Positions 1 through 7,938 of a stretch of 64,000 nt of DNA are shown here, in pieces. The stretch is from assembly GCA_963752965.1 (NCBI GenBank), contig CAVWAJ010000008.1:248001-312000 (forward strand), written 5' to 3'. Below the pieces are notes generated by a model. That model worked only from the letters and a program-made list of their open reading frames with translations, had not been told where the DNA came from and searched no databases. The translations under genes were made by a program, and so were the position numbers. Each line of letters starts with the position of its first letter. The first letter of the stretch is position 1. Source of the stretch: QHXW01 sp963752965. Its GTDB lineage: Bacteria > Acidobacteriota > Terriglobia > Bryobacterales > Bryobacteraceae.

Positions 1-108
1 CTTCTCCAGATTGGGCTCGGATTGAACGCGGGCAAGGTCCTCCTCCGGCGTGCCAGCCGGCTGGCCAACCACCGTCCAAGCACAGAACAATAAAATCGCA
101 AACCTCAT
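1..108 (-). CDS. Secreted protein, N-terminal fragment (runs off the window)
   Basis: Only the first 36 codons lie inside the window. The ATG at 108 overlaps the stop of the upstream TPR gene in an ATGA arrangement (4 nt), so the two are almost certainly cotranscribed and translationally coupled. The product begins MRFAILLFCAWTVVGQ, a short signal peptide with a likely cleavage near residue 16, followed by an acidic stretch. The mature domain is outside the window, so no function can be assigned; a second TPR or periplasmic protein would fit the neighbour. Confidence 0.6.
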   Translation of the reverse strand, partial: MRFAILLFCAWTVVGQPAGTPEEDLARVQSEPNLEK

Positions 109-1322
109 CTCTTACTCAGGATTCTCTCGATCATACGAATTCTCTGCCGCGCCTTGAACTCCTCGTTGGGGTTCTTGCCGCCGCTAGTATCCAGAAACTC
201 TTGGTAAGCGTCGCGCGCCGGCTGGTACTGCTTCAGCCGGTCGAGGATGATGGCGCGCAGGTAATAGTCGCCCGGGATTTCCTGGCCGAGCGCGTGTACG
301 CGATCGAGCGCTGCCAGCGCTTGTGGATACTGCTCGGCGGAGTTTAACATCGCGGCCATCTCGTTCCAAGCTTCTCGGGAATCCGGCTTCAGCTTGGCGG
401 CTGCTGCGAATTGTTGGGCCGCAGGCAGGAATTGCCGCGCATCGCGCAGATCGCGGCCATACCGCATGCGCAGGGCATAGCTTGCCGGCTCGGCCGCCAC
501 GGCCTGCGCCAGTTGCGTGAGCCCCTTTTGCGGCTCCTGATTCATTTCATAAGCCGTCGCCAGCGCCAGGCGGTTTGCCGGGATCGGGCTACCGCCTACG
601 GCCTTCTCCAGATATGGGATGGCTTCGCCATATCGCTTGGTTTCGATCAGCAGTTCGCCCAACCGCTCCTCGGCAGCCACATTATCGGGAAACTTCTTGT
701 ACAGGGCGATCGCTTCCTCGGGCTGATGGTTCCGTTCGAAAATGCTCGCCAACTCCAAAATGGCGTCGTTGAATTTTGGGTCCAGCTCCGCGGCTCTCCG
801 GAAATGTTCCACTGCTTCCATGAGGTGGTTCTGCTTGGCCTGCGCTCGCCCCAGCCCGAGCTGGGCCCCTGCCGACTTAGGATCGATCTCCGCCGCTGCT
901 TGATAATGTGCTTCTGCCGCCGCGACGTCACCGGCCGCAGTTAGAGCTTCCGCCAGATAGTATTGCCCACGAAACTCCTTGGGCTTCGCCTCGACAGCCG
1001 CCTCCAGAAGGAGCTTGGCTTCCTTGGCGCGTTGATCGCGCAGCAGTAGCATGCCGAGGTTCAACTCCGCCTGATACAGGCCAGGTTTCAAATCAAGTGT
1101 TTTCTGATATTCGGGGATCGCCTCGGCATCTTTGCCAAGCAGGCTGTATGCCAGCGCCAGATCGAAGTGAGCGGCGTAGTCTTTCGGATCTGTCTGGATG
1201 GCTTGGGAGAACAGTTGCGCGGCCTCTGCGTACTGCTTGGCGTCGAGCGCCTTCAGGCCTTCGGCTGCATAGTCCGCCGCTGGCGCAAACAGCAGCAAAG
1301 GCAGCGCGGCCAGGATCCACAT
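105..1322 (-). CDS. Secreted tetratricopeptide-repeat protein
   Basis: The 405-aa product starts with a signal peptide (about residues 1-19, hydrophobic core LAALPLLLFAPA) and then consists almost wholly of TPR units. Repeated A..Y/LG.A...P signatures recur about every 34 residues, for example FDLALAYSLLGKDAEAIPEY and LGLGRAQAKQNHLMEAVEHF. TPR arrays form protein-protein interaction superhelices; this one would act in the periplasm or at the outer membrane. No catalytic domain is visible. It is followed with a 4-nt overlap by another secreted protein gene. Family membership is clear, the specific role is not. Confidence 0.85.
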   Translation of the reverse strand: MWILAALPLLLFAPAADYAAEGLKALDAKQYAEAAQLFSQAIQTDPKDYAAHFDLALAYSLLGKDAEAIPEYQKTLDLKPGLYQAELNLGMLLLRDQRAKEAKLLLEAAVEAKPKEFRGQYYLAEALTAAGDVAAAEAHYQAAAEIDPKSAGAQLGLGRAQAKQNHLMEAVEHFRRAAELDPKFNDAILELASIFERNHQPEEAIALYKKFPDNVAAEERLGELLIETKRYGEAIPYLEKAVGGSPIPANRLALATAYEMNQEPQKGLTQLAQAVAAEPASYALRMRYGRDLRDARQFLPAAQQFAAAAKLKPDSREAWNEMAAMLNSAEQYPQALAALDRVHALGQEIPGDYYLRAIILDRLKQYQPARDAYQEFLDTSGGKNPNEEFKARQRIRMIERILSKR

Positions 1323-1377
1323 GCCCCTATTCTACTTGGGTCCGCATGGGCCGGGCTTTCCCGGCCATGGCCGCGCC

Positions 1378-2871
1378 CTAGCCCGCTCCGACCAGGCTGG
1401 TCAGCTTGTCCACGATCTCGTTCGTCGCCATGGCTTGAGCGCTCAGTTCCTCGCCGGCTGAGGCGCTCTGTTCGGCGTGCGCCGCGGCAGTCTGCGTGAC
1501 CTGCTCCATTTGCCCAACCGCCTTGGCAATCTGCTCGATGCCGCGCGCCTGCTCGGCGCTGCCCAGGTTCACCGCATCCATCAGCGTTTTGATCTCAGCT
1601 ACCTTGGCGGTGATGTCGTGAACGCCCTGCGCCACCAGGTCCAGCTTCACCTTGCCTGCGTGCGACTTGCTGATGGAATCCTCGATGAGCGACGCCGTAT
1701 CCCTGGCCGCCTGCCCACTACGCTGCGCCAGATTGCGGACTTCGTCGGCCACCACCGCGAAGCCCATGCCAGCCTCACCCGCCCGCGCCGCTTCGACGGC
1801 TGCGTTGAGCGCCAGGATATTTGTCTGAAACGCGATTTCGTCAATCACTTGGATAATCTTCGAAATCTTGTCGCTCGACGAGCTGATTTCCTGCATCGAG
1901 CCGACCATCTGATCGAGATCGCGATTGGCGGTGGCGACCAGTTCCGCGGCCCGCGTCGTCAGCTCCGCCGCCGAACGCGCGCTTTCCGCGTTCTGGCGGG
2001 TCATCGAGGTGATCTCCGTGGCCGAGGCTGCTGTCTCTTCGAGCGACGCGGCCTGTTCCGAGGTGCCTTGCGCTAACGATTGCGCTGAACTGGAAACCTG
2101 CGCGGCGGCGCTACTCACTTGTTCCGCGCTCGCTCGCAAGTCAAGGGCGACTTCCCGCAGCAGCCGGCTGATCCCGAAGATCACCAGCGGCACCAGCGCA
2201 CTCGTGCCCAAACTCACAGCAATTAATAAGAACGCGATCCAGCGGCTCCTGGATACCGTGCTGCTCGCACCCTTGCCCGCCGTGATCATGAAATCCCGCT
2301 GCCGTTCGGCCAGCGCCTTGGCGGCTTTGTCGACCTCGTCCAGGATGGGATACATCCGGTCCCGGATCACGCCGTGCGCCTCCTCGTAGTCATTCTTGTC
2401 GATATCGCCCAGAAACTCCTGATAGAGCGGCCCCCAGGCAGTGACGCCCGCGTCAATCACTTCGAGCGACTTTTGGCCCTCCACATCGGGAATGGACGGT
2501 CGCAGTTGTGCGATTTGTTCCTTGATGCGCGCCGCCATGGCTGCGAACTCGTGTCCGGTATCCGCCAACGCGTCCATGGTGTGGCAACTGGTACACTCCA
2601 CACCGGCTGATGCTGCTTTCGCGGTCTGGCCCTCCAGCCGCTTGACGTGACTGACCACGTAAGTGAGTTGTCCGAATTTGGCTTGCTCCACCATCTCGCG
2701 AAGCCCCAAGCGCACCGTGCCCACCAAGTCCATGGTCCGGGCCGTATTCGCCTCGAGCGCCCCGCCAAGTCTCCCGATGACGTGCAGCGAATAGTAGCTC
2801 AGCCCGAGCGTCAACGCGAGCATGACGCCAAATCCCGTCATGAGTTTCCTGCCGATGGTCCACGTTTTCAT
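1378..2871 (-). CDS. Methyl-accepting chemotaxis protein with a periplasmic CxxCH motif
   Basis: The 497-aa chemoreceptor has a first membrane segment at about residues 10-30, a periplasmic sensor region, a second membrane segment at about 211-237 and a cytoplasmic signalling domain. The hairpin tip is canonical (DEIAFQTNILALNAAVEAAR). The sensor contains C93-T-S-C96-H97, a c-type heme attachment motif, followed by His-containing helices, so it may bind heme c and sense redox state, oxygen or NO. The N-terminal 30 residues closely resemble the chemoreceptor near 46 kb, which lacks the motif. There is no obvious HAMP domain and no CheR-tether pentapeptide. motA and motB lie nearby on the other strand. 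Receptor identity is certain; heme binding is inferred. Confidence 0.92.
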   Translation of the reverse strand: MKTWTIGRKLMTGFGVMLALTLGLSYYSLHVIGRLGGALEANTARTMDLVGTVRLGLREMVEQAKFGQLTYVVSHVKRLEGQTAKAASAGVECTSCHTMDALADTGHEFAAMAARIKEQIAQLRPSIPDVEGQKSLEVIDAGVTAWGPLYQEFLGDIDKNDYEEAHGVIRDRMYPILDEVDKAAKALAERQRDFMITAGKGASSTVSRSRWIAFLLIAVSLGTSALVPLVIFGISRLLREVALDLRASAEQVSSAAAQVSSSAQSLAQGTSEQAASLEETAASATEITSMTRQNAESARSAAELTTRAAELVATANRDLDQMVGSMQEISSSSDKISKIIQVIDEIAFQTNILALNAAVEAARAGEAGMGFAVVADEVRNLAQRSGQAARDTASLIEDSISKSHAGKVKLDLVAQGVHDITAKVAEIKTLMDAVNLGSAEQARGIEQIAKAVGQMEQVTQTAAAHAEQSASAGEELSAQAMATNEIVDKLTSLVGAG

Positions 2872-2898
2872 TCGATAGTCCTGGTTGCAAGGTGCAGC

Positions 2899-2921
2899 AA
2901 AAAAGGCGCGGCAACGCGCCT
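2899..2921 (-). terminator. Terminator-like hairpin in the leader of the CxxCH chemoreceptor
   Basis: On the minus strand a perfect 7-bp stem (AGGCGCG / CGCGCCT, loop of four) is followed directly by a run of six T. It ends 28 nt before the chemoreceptor ATG at 2871. Since no convincing minus-strand gene ends just upstream, it may work as a leader attenuator rather than as the end of another transcript. It could equally shield the gene from read-through. Confidence 0.55.
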
Positions 2922-3106
2922 ACCGGGACTATCGGCTGAAGCCAGCGGAATCTGAAGGGCAGGAGTGTGCCGCGCTTATCCCTCGTACTCCCCGACCTTG
3001 CGCCTCAGAAACCACCCTTCCGGCTCCGACCCGCCGCCACAAGAAATAATCCGGGCGCAAATCCTCACTTGACGCGGCCGGGATCGGGACGATATGGTGG
3101 ATCGCA

Positions 3107-3412
3107 TTGAAGAAACGCAATCGCGACAAAGTAAAAGAGCGGCTGCGCGGCCTCGAGTATCGCCAACAAGCTCGCGAGCAGCAGCGGGCCGAGCGCCAAA
3201 AAGCCTACCGCATCGCCAGCATGATGCGTGAGCAGGGAACCCTGCGCGGCGCGCGAAAGTATCTGGAGTTGAAGGGCATTCCGTTCCGCGAAGCTGTCGA
3301 TCCGGCCACCGGTCACCGCGAGTTGACCGTTCCCCGGCAGATCACCCTTTGCTACGACACCGAGGGACGATTCCTATCTAGCCGCCCTCCCGGCCTCAGC
3401 GTCGGGGGCTGA
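3107..3412 (+). CDS. Small basic hypothetical protein
   Basis: A 101-aa ORF with a TTG start and a weak GGTGG-like ribosome site 8-12 nt upstream. The first 60 residues are highly charged (many Arg, Lys, Glu, Gln) and probably a helix or coiled coil; the rest is a short mixed region. I do not recognise the family. It lies between the divergent chemoreceptor and motA, in the motA direction, with an 80-bp gap. It could be real or a chance ORF; the arginine-rich helical start argues weakly for a genuine nucleic-acid-binding small protein. Confidence 0.4.
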   Translation: MKKRNRDKVKERLRGLEYRQQAREQQRAERQKAYRIASMMREQGTLRGARKYLELKGIPFREAVDPATGHRELTVPRQITLCYDTEGRFLSSRPPGLSVGG

Positions 3413-3491
3413 ACCTCCCTCCTAAAGTCCACCCCGCCACCTCGCCGATAGTCCTATGTGGACGCCAGTCCACAGGAGCCTGCTGGTCTAG

Positions 3492-4376
3492 ATGTTCGCC
3501 ATTATTGGAATTGTCGTAGTGTTCGGCGCCATCGCGGGTGGCTATCTCATGGAGCATGGCAACCTGAAGGTGCTCATGCAACCGGCCGAACTGCTTATCA
3601 TCGGTGGCGCAGCCCTGGGTACGATCTTCATCGCCAACCCCTTGCCCACTATCATTCGCATCGGGAAAGGCGTCGTCGGCGTCTTCCTGCCCAGCATGTT
3701 TTCCAAGGCCTTCTACCTGGAACACTTGAAGCTGCTCAATGAGCTGTTCCACCATGCCCGCAAGCACGGCGCCGCCAAACTCGAGGCGGACGTCGAGGAA
3801 CCCGAGAAAAGCCCGGTGTTCTCCAAGTACCCGCGTTTCTTGAAAAACCACCACGCCGTGCAATTCGTTTGCGACACCTTGCGCATGTATATCACCGGTG
3901 GCGTGGGCTCCTTCGAGCTCGACCAGATGATGGAACTCGACATGGACGTCCACCATCAGGACGCCAACGCTCCTGTCGCCGCGCTTAGCACCGTGGCCGA
4001 TTCGTTGCCCGGCCTGGGAATTGTCGCGGCCGTGTTGGGCGTGGTCATTACCATGGGCGCCATCGGCGGGCCACCTGAGGAGATTGGCCACAAGGTCGCC
4101 GCGGCGTTGGTCGGAACTTTTCTCGGCATCCTTCTTTGCTACGGCCTGTTCGGCCCCTTGGCCGCCAACATGGGAAAAGCCAATGAAGCCGAAGCCCAGT
4201 TTTATCACTGTCTCCGCGTGGGCGTCGCGGCCTTCGTTCGCGGCTCCGCTCCCATTCTGTCCATCGAGTTCGCCCGCCGCACCATTCCCGCCGAAGTGCG
4301 TCCGACATTCCAGGAGATGGAACAGTACTGCAAAGGTCACGCTGCCGCTGCGCCGGCTTCAGAGAAGGAGGGATAG
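3492..4376 (+). CDS. motA: Flagellar motor stator protein MotA
   Basis: The 294-aa protein matches MotA in length and layout: membrane segments at about residues 1-18 and 33-52, a charged cytoplasmic loop (about 60-165), then two further segments. The conserved stretch before TM3 (DSLPGLGIVAAVLGVVITMG) and the TM4 region (LVGTFLGILLCYGLFGPLA) are intact. MotA and MotB form the proton (or sodium) channel that drives the flagellar rotor. The start ATG at 3492 has an AGGAG about 14 nt upstream. motB begins 6 nt after the stop, so the pair is an operon. Confidence 0.96.
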   Translation: MFAIIGIVVVFGAIAGGYLMEHGNLKVLMQPAELLIIGGAALGTIFIANPLPTIIRIGKGVVGVFLPSMFSKAFYLEHLKLLNELFHHARKHGAAKLEADVEEPEKSPVFSKYPRFLKNHHAVQFVCDTLRMYITGGVGSFELDQMMELDMDVHHQDANAPVAALSTVADSLPGLGIVAAVLGVVITMGAIGGPPEEIGHKVAAALVGTFLGILLCYGLFGPLAANMGKANEAEAQFYHCLRVGVAAFVRGSAPILSIEFARRTIPAEVRPTFQEMEQYCKGHAAAAPASEKEG

Positions 4377-4382
4377 CCGGCC

Positions 4383-5192
4383 ATGCCCGAACCCGAAGGC
4401 CAACCAGCTCCCGTCATCATCATCAAGAAGAAGCAGGGTCACGGCGGCCATCACGGCGGCGCGTGGAAGGTGGCCTACGCCGATTTCGTCACCGCCATGA
4501 TGGCCTTGTTCATTGTGCTCTGGCTACTCAGTGCCAGCCAGAAAGTGCAAAAAGCCGTGGCGTCTTACTTTAAGGATCCCTCAGGAGTCGGCAAACAGAT
4601 GGGCAGCAGCCTGGCCGGTGTGGGCGATTCTGTGACGGTTAACAAAGACGACATGTCCAAGCTCAAAGAAAAGCTGGAGCAGGCCATGAAGCAGATGCCC
4701 AAATTCGAACAGATGAAGAACAACGTCGAGTTAACCATTACCAGCGAGGGCCTCCGCGTCGAACTGCTGGAGAGCGCGAAGGGCATGTTCTTCGAAAGCG
4801 GAAGCGCCCATCCCACCGATCAGGGCGAAGCGCTGTTGATCCGCTTGGCACAGGAACTGAGCCATCTCCCCAACTCGATCTTGATCGAGGGCCACACCGA
4901 TGCCCAGCCGTATTCCGGCACGACGGAATATAGCAACTGGGAACTTTCCAGCGACCGCGCCAACTCCGCCCGCCGCCTCATGCAAACCAGCGGCTTGCGG
5001 CCCGGCCAGGTCAAGCAGGTACGAGGATTTGCCGATCAGTACCTGCGAACACCGGATGACCCCACCAATCCGTCCAACCGCCGCATTTCGGTCATTGTTC
5101 AGTACCTGACTCCTCCCGCGCCCGCCGCCGATCCCAAGGCGCTCGCCAAAACGGAGCCTGCCCCTGCATCCCCAGCCAAGCCCGCGCACTGA
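4383..5192 (+). CDS. motB: Flagellar motor stator protein MotB
   Basis: The 269-aa product has a Lys/His/Gly-rich cytoplasmic N-terminus, a single membrane helix carrying the channel aspartate (YADFVTAMMALFIVLWLL), a linker, and a C-terminal OmpA-like peptidoglycan-binding domain (about residues 135-240; IEGHTDAQPY, SDRANSARRLM, NRRISVIV). It anchors the stator to the wall and supplies the ion-carrying Asp. A strong AAGGAGG lies inside the end of motA, 8-10 nt before the ATG. The tail is Ala/Pro/Lys-rich. It converges with the copper ATPase with only 6 bp between them and no visible terminator. Confidence 0.96.
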   Translation: MPEPEGQPAPVIIIKKKQGHGGHHGGAWKVAYADFVTAMMALFIVLWLLSASQKVQKAVASYFKDPSGVGKQMGSSLAGVGDSVTVNKDDMSKLKEKLEQAMKQMPKFEQMKNNVELTITSEGLRVELLESAKGMFFESGSAHPTDQGEALLIRLAQELSHLPNSILIEGHTDAQPYSGTTEYSNWELSSDRANSARRLMQTSGLRPGQVKQVRGFADQYLRTPDDPTNPSNRRISVIVQYLTPPAPAADPKALAKTEPAPASPAKPAH

Positions 5193-5198
5193 TCCCCC

Positions 5199-7511
5199 TT
5201 ACAGCTCCGCCTTACGCAACCGCAGCGCGTTCGTGATCACCGAAACCGAGCTGAACGTCATCGCCGCGCTCGCGATCATCGGACTCAGCAGCAGTCCGAA
5301 GAACGGGTACAGCACACCCGCCGCAACCGGCACGCCGACGCTGTTGTAGACGAAAGCAAAAAACAGATTCTGCCGGATGTTGCGCATCGTAGCGCGGCTC
5401 AGCCGCCTCGCGCGCACGATCCCACCTAGATCGCCACGCACAAGCGTGATCCCGGCGCTCTCCATCGCTACGTCCGTCCCCGTGCCCATCGCGATTCCCA
5501 CCTGCGCCTCCGCCAAAGCCGGGGCATCGTTGATGCCGTCACCGGCCATGGCCACGATCCGGCCCTCCCGCTCCAGCCGCTTTACAACCTCCGCCTTCCC
5601 GCCCGGCAGCACCTCTGCCTCCACCTCGTCGATACCCAGCTTCCGCGCCACGCTCTCCGCCGTCGTCCGGCCGTCGCCCGTGAGCATTACCACTCTCACT
5701 CCATCCTCACGCAGAAACTTGATCGCGCCCGCCGTCGATGGCTTAATCGGATCCGCGATCCCCAAAATCCCCACCGCCCGCCCGTCTACTGCCACGAAGA
5801 TCACCGTCTGCCCATCCGCCCGCAGCCCTTCCGCCCGCGCGGCAAATGCTCCAGCATCAATCCCCATCTCGCCGAGCAGGTTCACCGTACCCACAACCAC
5901 CGCCCGGCCCTCCGCCGTCCCGGTAACGCCACGGCCCGCGAGCGACCGGAAGTTTTCCGCCCGCGGAATCGGCACGCCTCTCTCGTCCGCGTACCGTATC
6001 ACCGCGCCCGCCAGAGGATGCTCGCTGGCCCTCTCCAGGCTCGCTGCAAACCTCACCACGTCGCCGTCATTTTGTTCCGCCTCGACCGACACCACGCGCG
6101 GTCTGCCTTCCGTCAGCGTGCCCGTCTTATCGATCACTACGGTATCGACCTTCTCCAGCATCTCGAGCGCCTTCGCATTGCGAATCAGCACACCCGCCGT
6201 CGCGCCGCGCCCCGTCCCCACCATCACTGACATCGGTGTCGCCAGGCCCAGCGCACACGGACACGCGATAATCAGTACCGCCACCGCGTTGACCAGTGCA
6301 TAAGCCATCCGCGGTTCCGGACCCGCAATGCCCCACGCAGCGAACGTAATCACCGCCGCCAAAATCACCGCCGGAACAAAATACCCCGCCACGCGATCCG
6401 CAATCTGCTGAATCGGCGCCCGGCTCCGCTGCGCCTCGCTCACCATGCGCACAATCTGCGCCAGCAGTGTGTCGCGGCCCACTCGTTCGGCGAGCATCAC
6501 AAAACTCCCCGTCGTGTTGATCGTCGCGCCGGTCACCTTGCCGCCCGCCAGCTTTTCCACCGGCACCGGTTCCCCTGTGACCATCGACTCGTCCACCACC
6601 CCCGACCCTTCCACCACAACGCCATCCACCGGCACTTTTTCGCCCGGCCGCACGCGCAACCGGTCGCCCGGCTTGACGTGCTCCAGCGCGATGTCTTCCT
6701 CGTTCCCATTCGCCCGCACGATGCGCGCCGTCTTTGGAGCCAGTCCCAGCAGCGCCCGCAGCGCGCTCGACGTCTGGCCCCGCGCCCGCAGCTCCAGTAC
6801 CTGCCCCAGGAGCACCAGGGTCGTGATCACCGCCGCCGGCTCGAAGTACACCGCCACTTCGCCGCCGTGCCCGCGAAACGAATCCGGAAATACCCAGGGG
6901 ACGAGCGCCGCCGCCACGCTGTAAACGTACGCCGTACCCGTCCCCATCGCGATCAGCGTGAACATGTTCGGGCTGCGATGCACTACCGACGCCCATGCCC
7001 GCTCGAAAAACGGCCAGCCGCCCCACAGCACCACCGGCGTCGCCAGCACAAATTCGATCCATACCGACACACGCCCGCCGAGCCAGTGCGCCACCATCTC
7101 GCCCATCGCTATCAACAGAATCGGCGCCGTCAGAATTGCGCTGGCCCACAACCGTCGCCCCATATCGGCCAGTTCCGGATTCTCTCCCTCGTCCAGCGTC
7201 GCCACCGTCGGCTCGAGCGCCATCCCGCAAATCGGACACGCTCCCGGCCCGTTCCGCACGATCTCCGGATGCATCGGGCACGTGTAACTCGCCCCCGCGA
7301 CAACCGCTGGCGCCGCTGCCGGCCTCTCCCCGCTATATTTCTGCGGATCGCTGCGAAACTTCTCCAGGCAGTGCTGGCAGCAGAAATACCACTTCTTGCC
7401 GGCATACTCGTAGGATGCCGCCGCTTTGGCAGGGTCCACCGTCATCCCGCAAACCGGATCTTTGGCAAGCTGGCCAACAATGGCAAATGGACTGGATGGA
7501 GGCGGCATCAC
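5199..7511 (-). CDS. copA: Copper-type P1B ATPase with N-terminal YHS and metal-binding Cys domains
   Basis: The 770-aa transporter exports a soft metal ion, most likely Cu(I) or Ag(I), from the cytoplasm. The N-terminus has a YHS domain (about 17-60; DPVCGMTVDP, CCQHCLEKF) and a heavy-metal-binding region (YTCPMHPEIV, CPICGMALEP) in place of a classical HMA domain. The core shows the CPC transport motif (ACPCALGLATP), phosphorylation site DKTGT, SEHPLA nucleotide-binding motif, TGD and GDGINDAP. The start is GTG at 7511 or the adjacent ATG at 7508. No chaperone or CueR-like regulator gene is adjacent. Confidence 0.94.
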   Translation of the reverse strand: MMPPPSSPFAIVGQLAKDPVCGMTVDPAKAAASYEYAGKKWYFCCQHCLEKFRSDPQKYSGERPAAAPAVVAGASYTCPMHPEIVRNGPGACPICGMALEPTVATLDEGENPELADMGRRLWASAILTAPILLIAMGEMVAHWLGGRVSVWIEFVLATPVVLWGGWPFFERAWASVVHRSPNMFTLIAMGTGTAYVYSVAAALVPWVFPDSFRGHGGEVAVYFEPAAVITTLVLLGQVLELRARGQTSSALRALLGLAPKTARIVRANGNEEDIALEHVKPGDRLRVRPGEKVPVDGVVVEGSGVVDESMVTGEPVPVEKLAGGKVTGATINTTGSFVMLAERVGRDTLLAQIVRMVSEAQRSRAPIQQIADRVAGYFVPAVILAAVITFAAWGIAGPEPRMAYALVNAVAVLIIACPCALGLATPMSVMVGTGRGATAGVLIRNAKALEMLEKVDTVVIDKTGTLTEGRPRVVSVEAEQNDGDVVRFAASLERASEHPLAGAVIRYADERGVPIPRAENFRSLAGRGVTGTAEGRAVVVGTVNLLGEMGIDAGAFAARAEGLRADGQTVIFVAVDGRAVGILGIADPIKPSTAGAIKFLREDGVRVVMLTGDGRTTAESVARKLGIDEVEAEVLPGGKAEVVKRLEREGRIVAMAGDGINDAPALAEAQVGIAMGTGTDVAMESAGITLVRGDLGGIVRARRLSRATMRNIRQNLFFAFVYNSVGVPVAAGVLYPFFGLLLSPMIASAAMTFSSVSVITNALRLRKAEL

Positions 7512-7938
7512 TCTAATCTAACGTGATGCCGCCACGCCAGAAAGGTTTCACTACGCGGATTCCTCCGCGCTCCATGGCGCGATTTGGAGCGCGGCGAGTG
7601 GCGAGATTCTTGGAGCAGGGTGACCGTGCCGGAATCCATCCTTCGTACATCAGATCCAGGCCGTGCCACCCCGGGGTTGACGATGCTATTTGAATTGCAA
7701 TCCCCATGCCACGCCCCCAAATGTTGGGGTTTCCTTTGACATCATCAACTTACGCACCACCGCCCCCCGCCAGCCTATCCAATCGGATAGCCTTCCTATC
7801 CGAACAGCTAGTGAACACCTCGTGTCCAATTCGTAACACCCCTTTCGTACTATCCCGTCCACCCGGTCCGTTCCACAGCCACTGCCAGCCCCACGCCCGC
7901 AGCCCTTTGCCGTATATTAAATACTTGACTCTTCCCTT
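7512..7938. other. Intergenic region with two inverted repeats, divergent between the copper ATPase and the FHA regulator
   Basis: No convincing gene is seen in these 427 bp; short ORFs on either strand lack ribosome sites or recognisable products. Two perfect inverted repeats stand out: CCCCAA-ATG-TTGGGG at 7715-7729, and CTATCC-AATC-GGATAG at 7775-7790 followed by a third half-site (TATCCGA at 7797-7803). The second is a plausible operator cluster. Both divergent promoters must lie here, but I see no confident -35/-10 pair. Confidence 0.4.

Noticed and set aside
2929..3129. Short minus-strand ORF ahead of the chemoreceptor
   Set aside because: Its product has no known features and it lies in the leader of the chemoreceptor; no ribosome site is visible.
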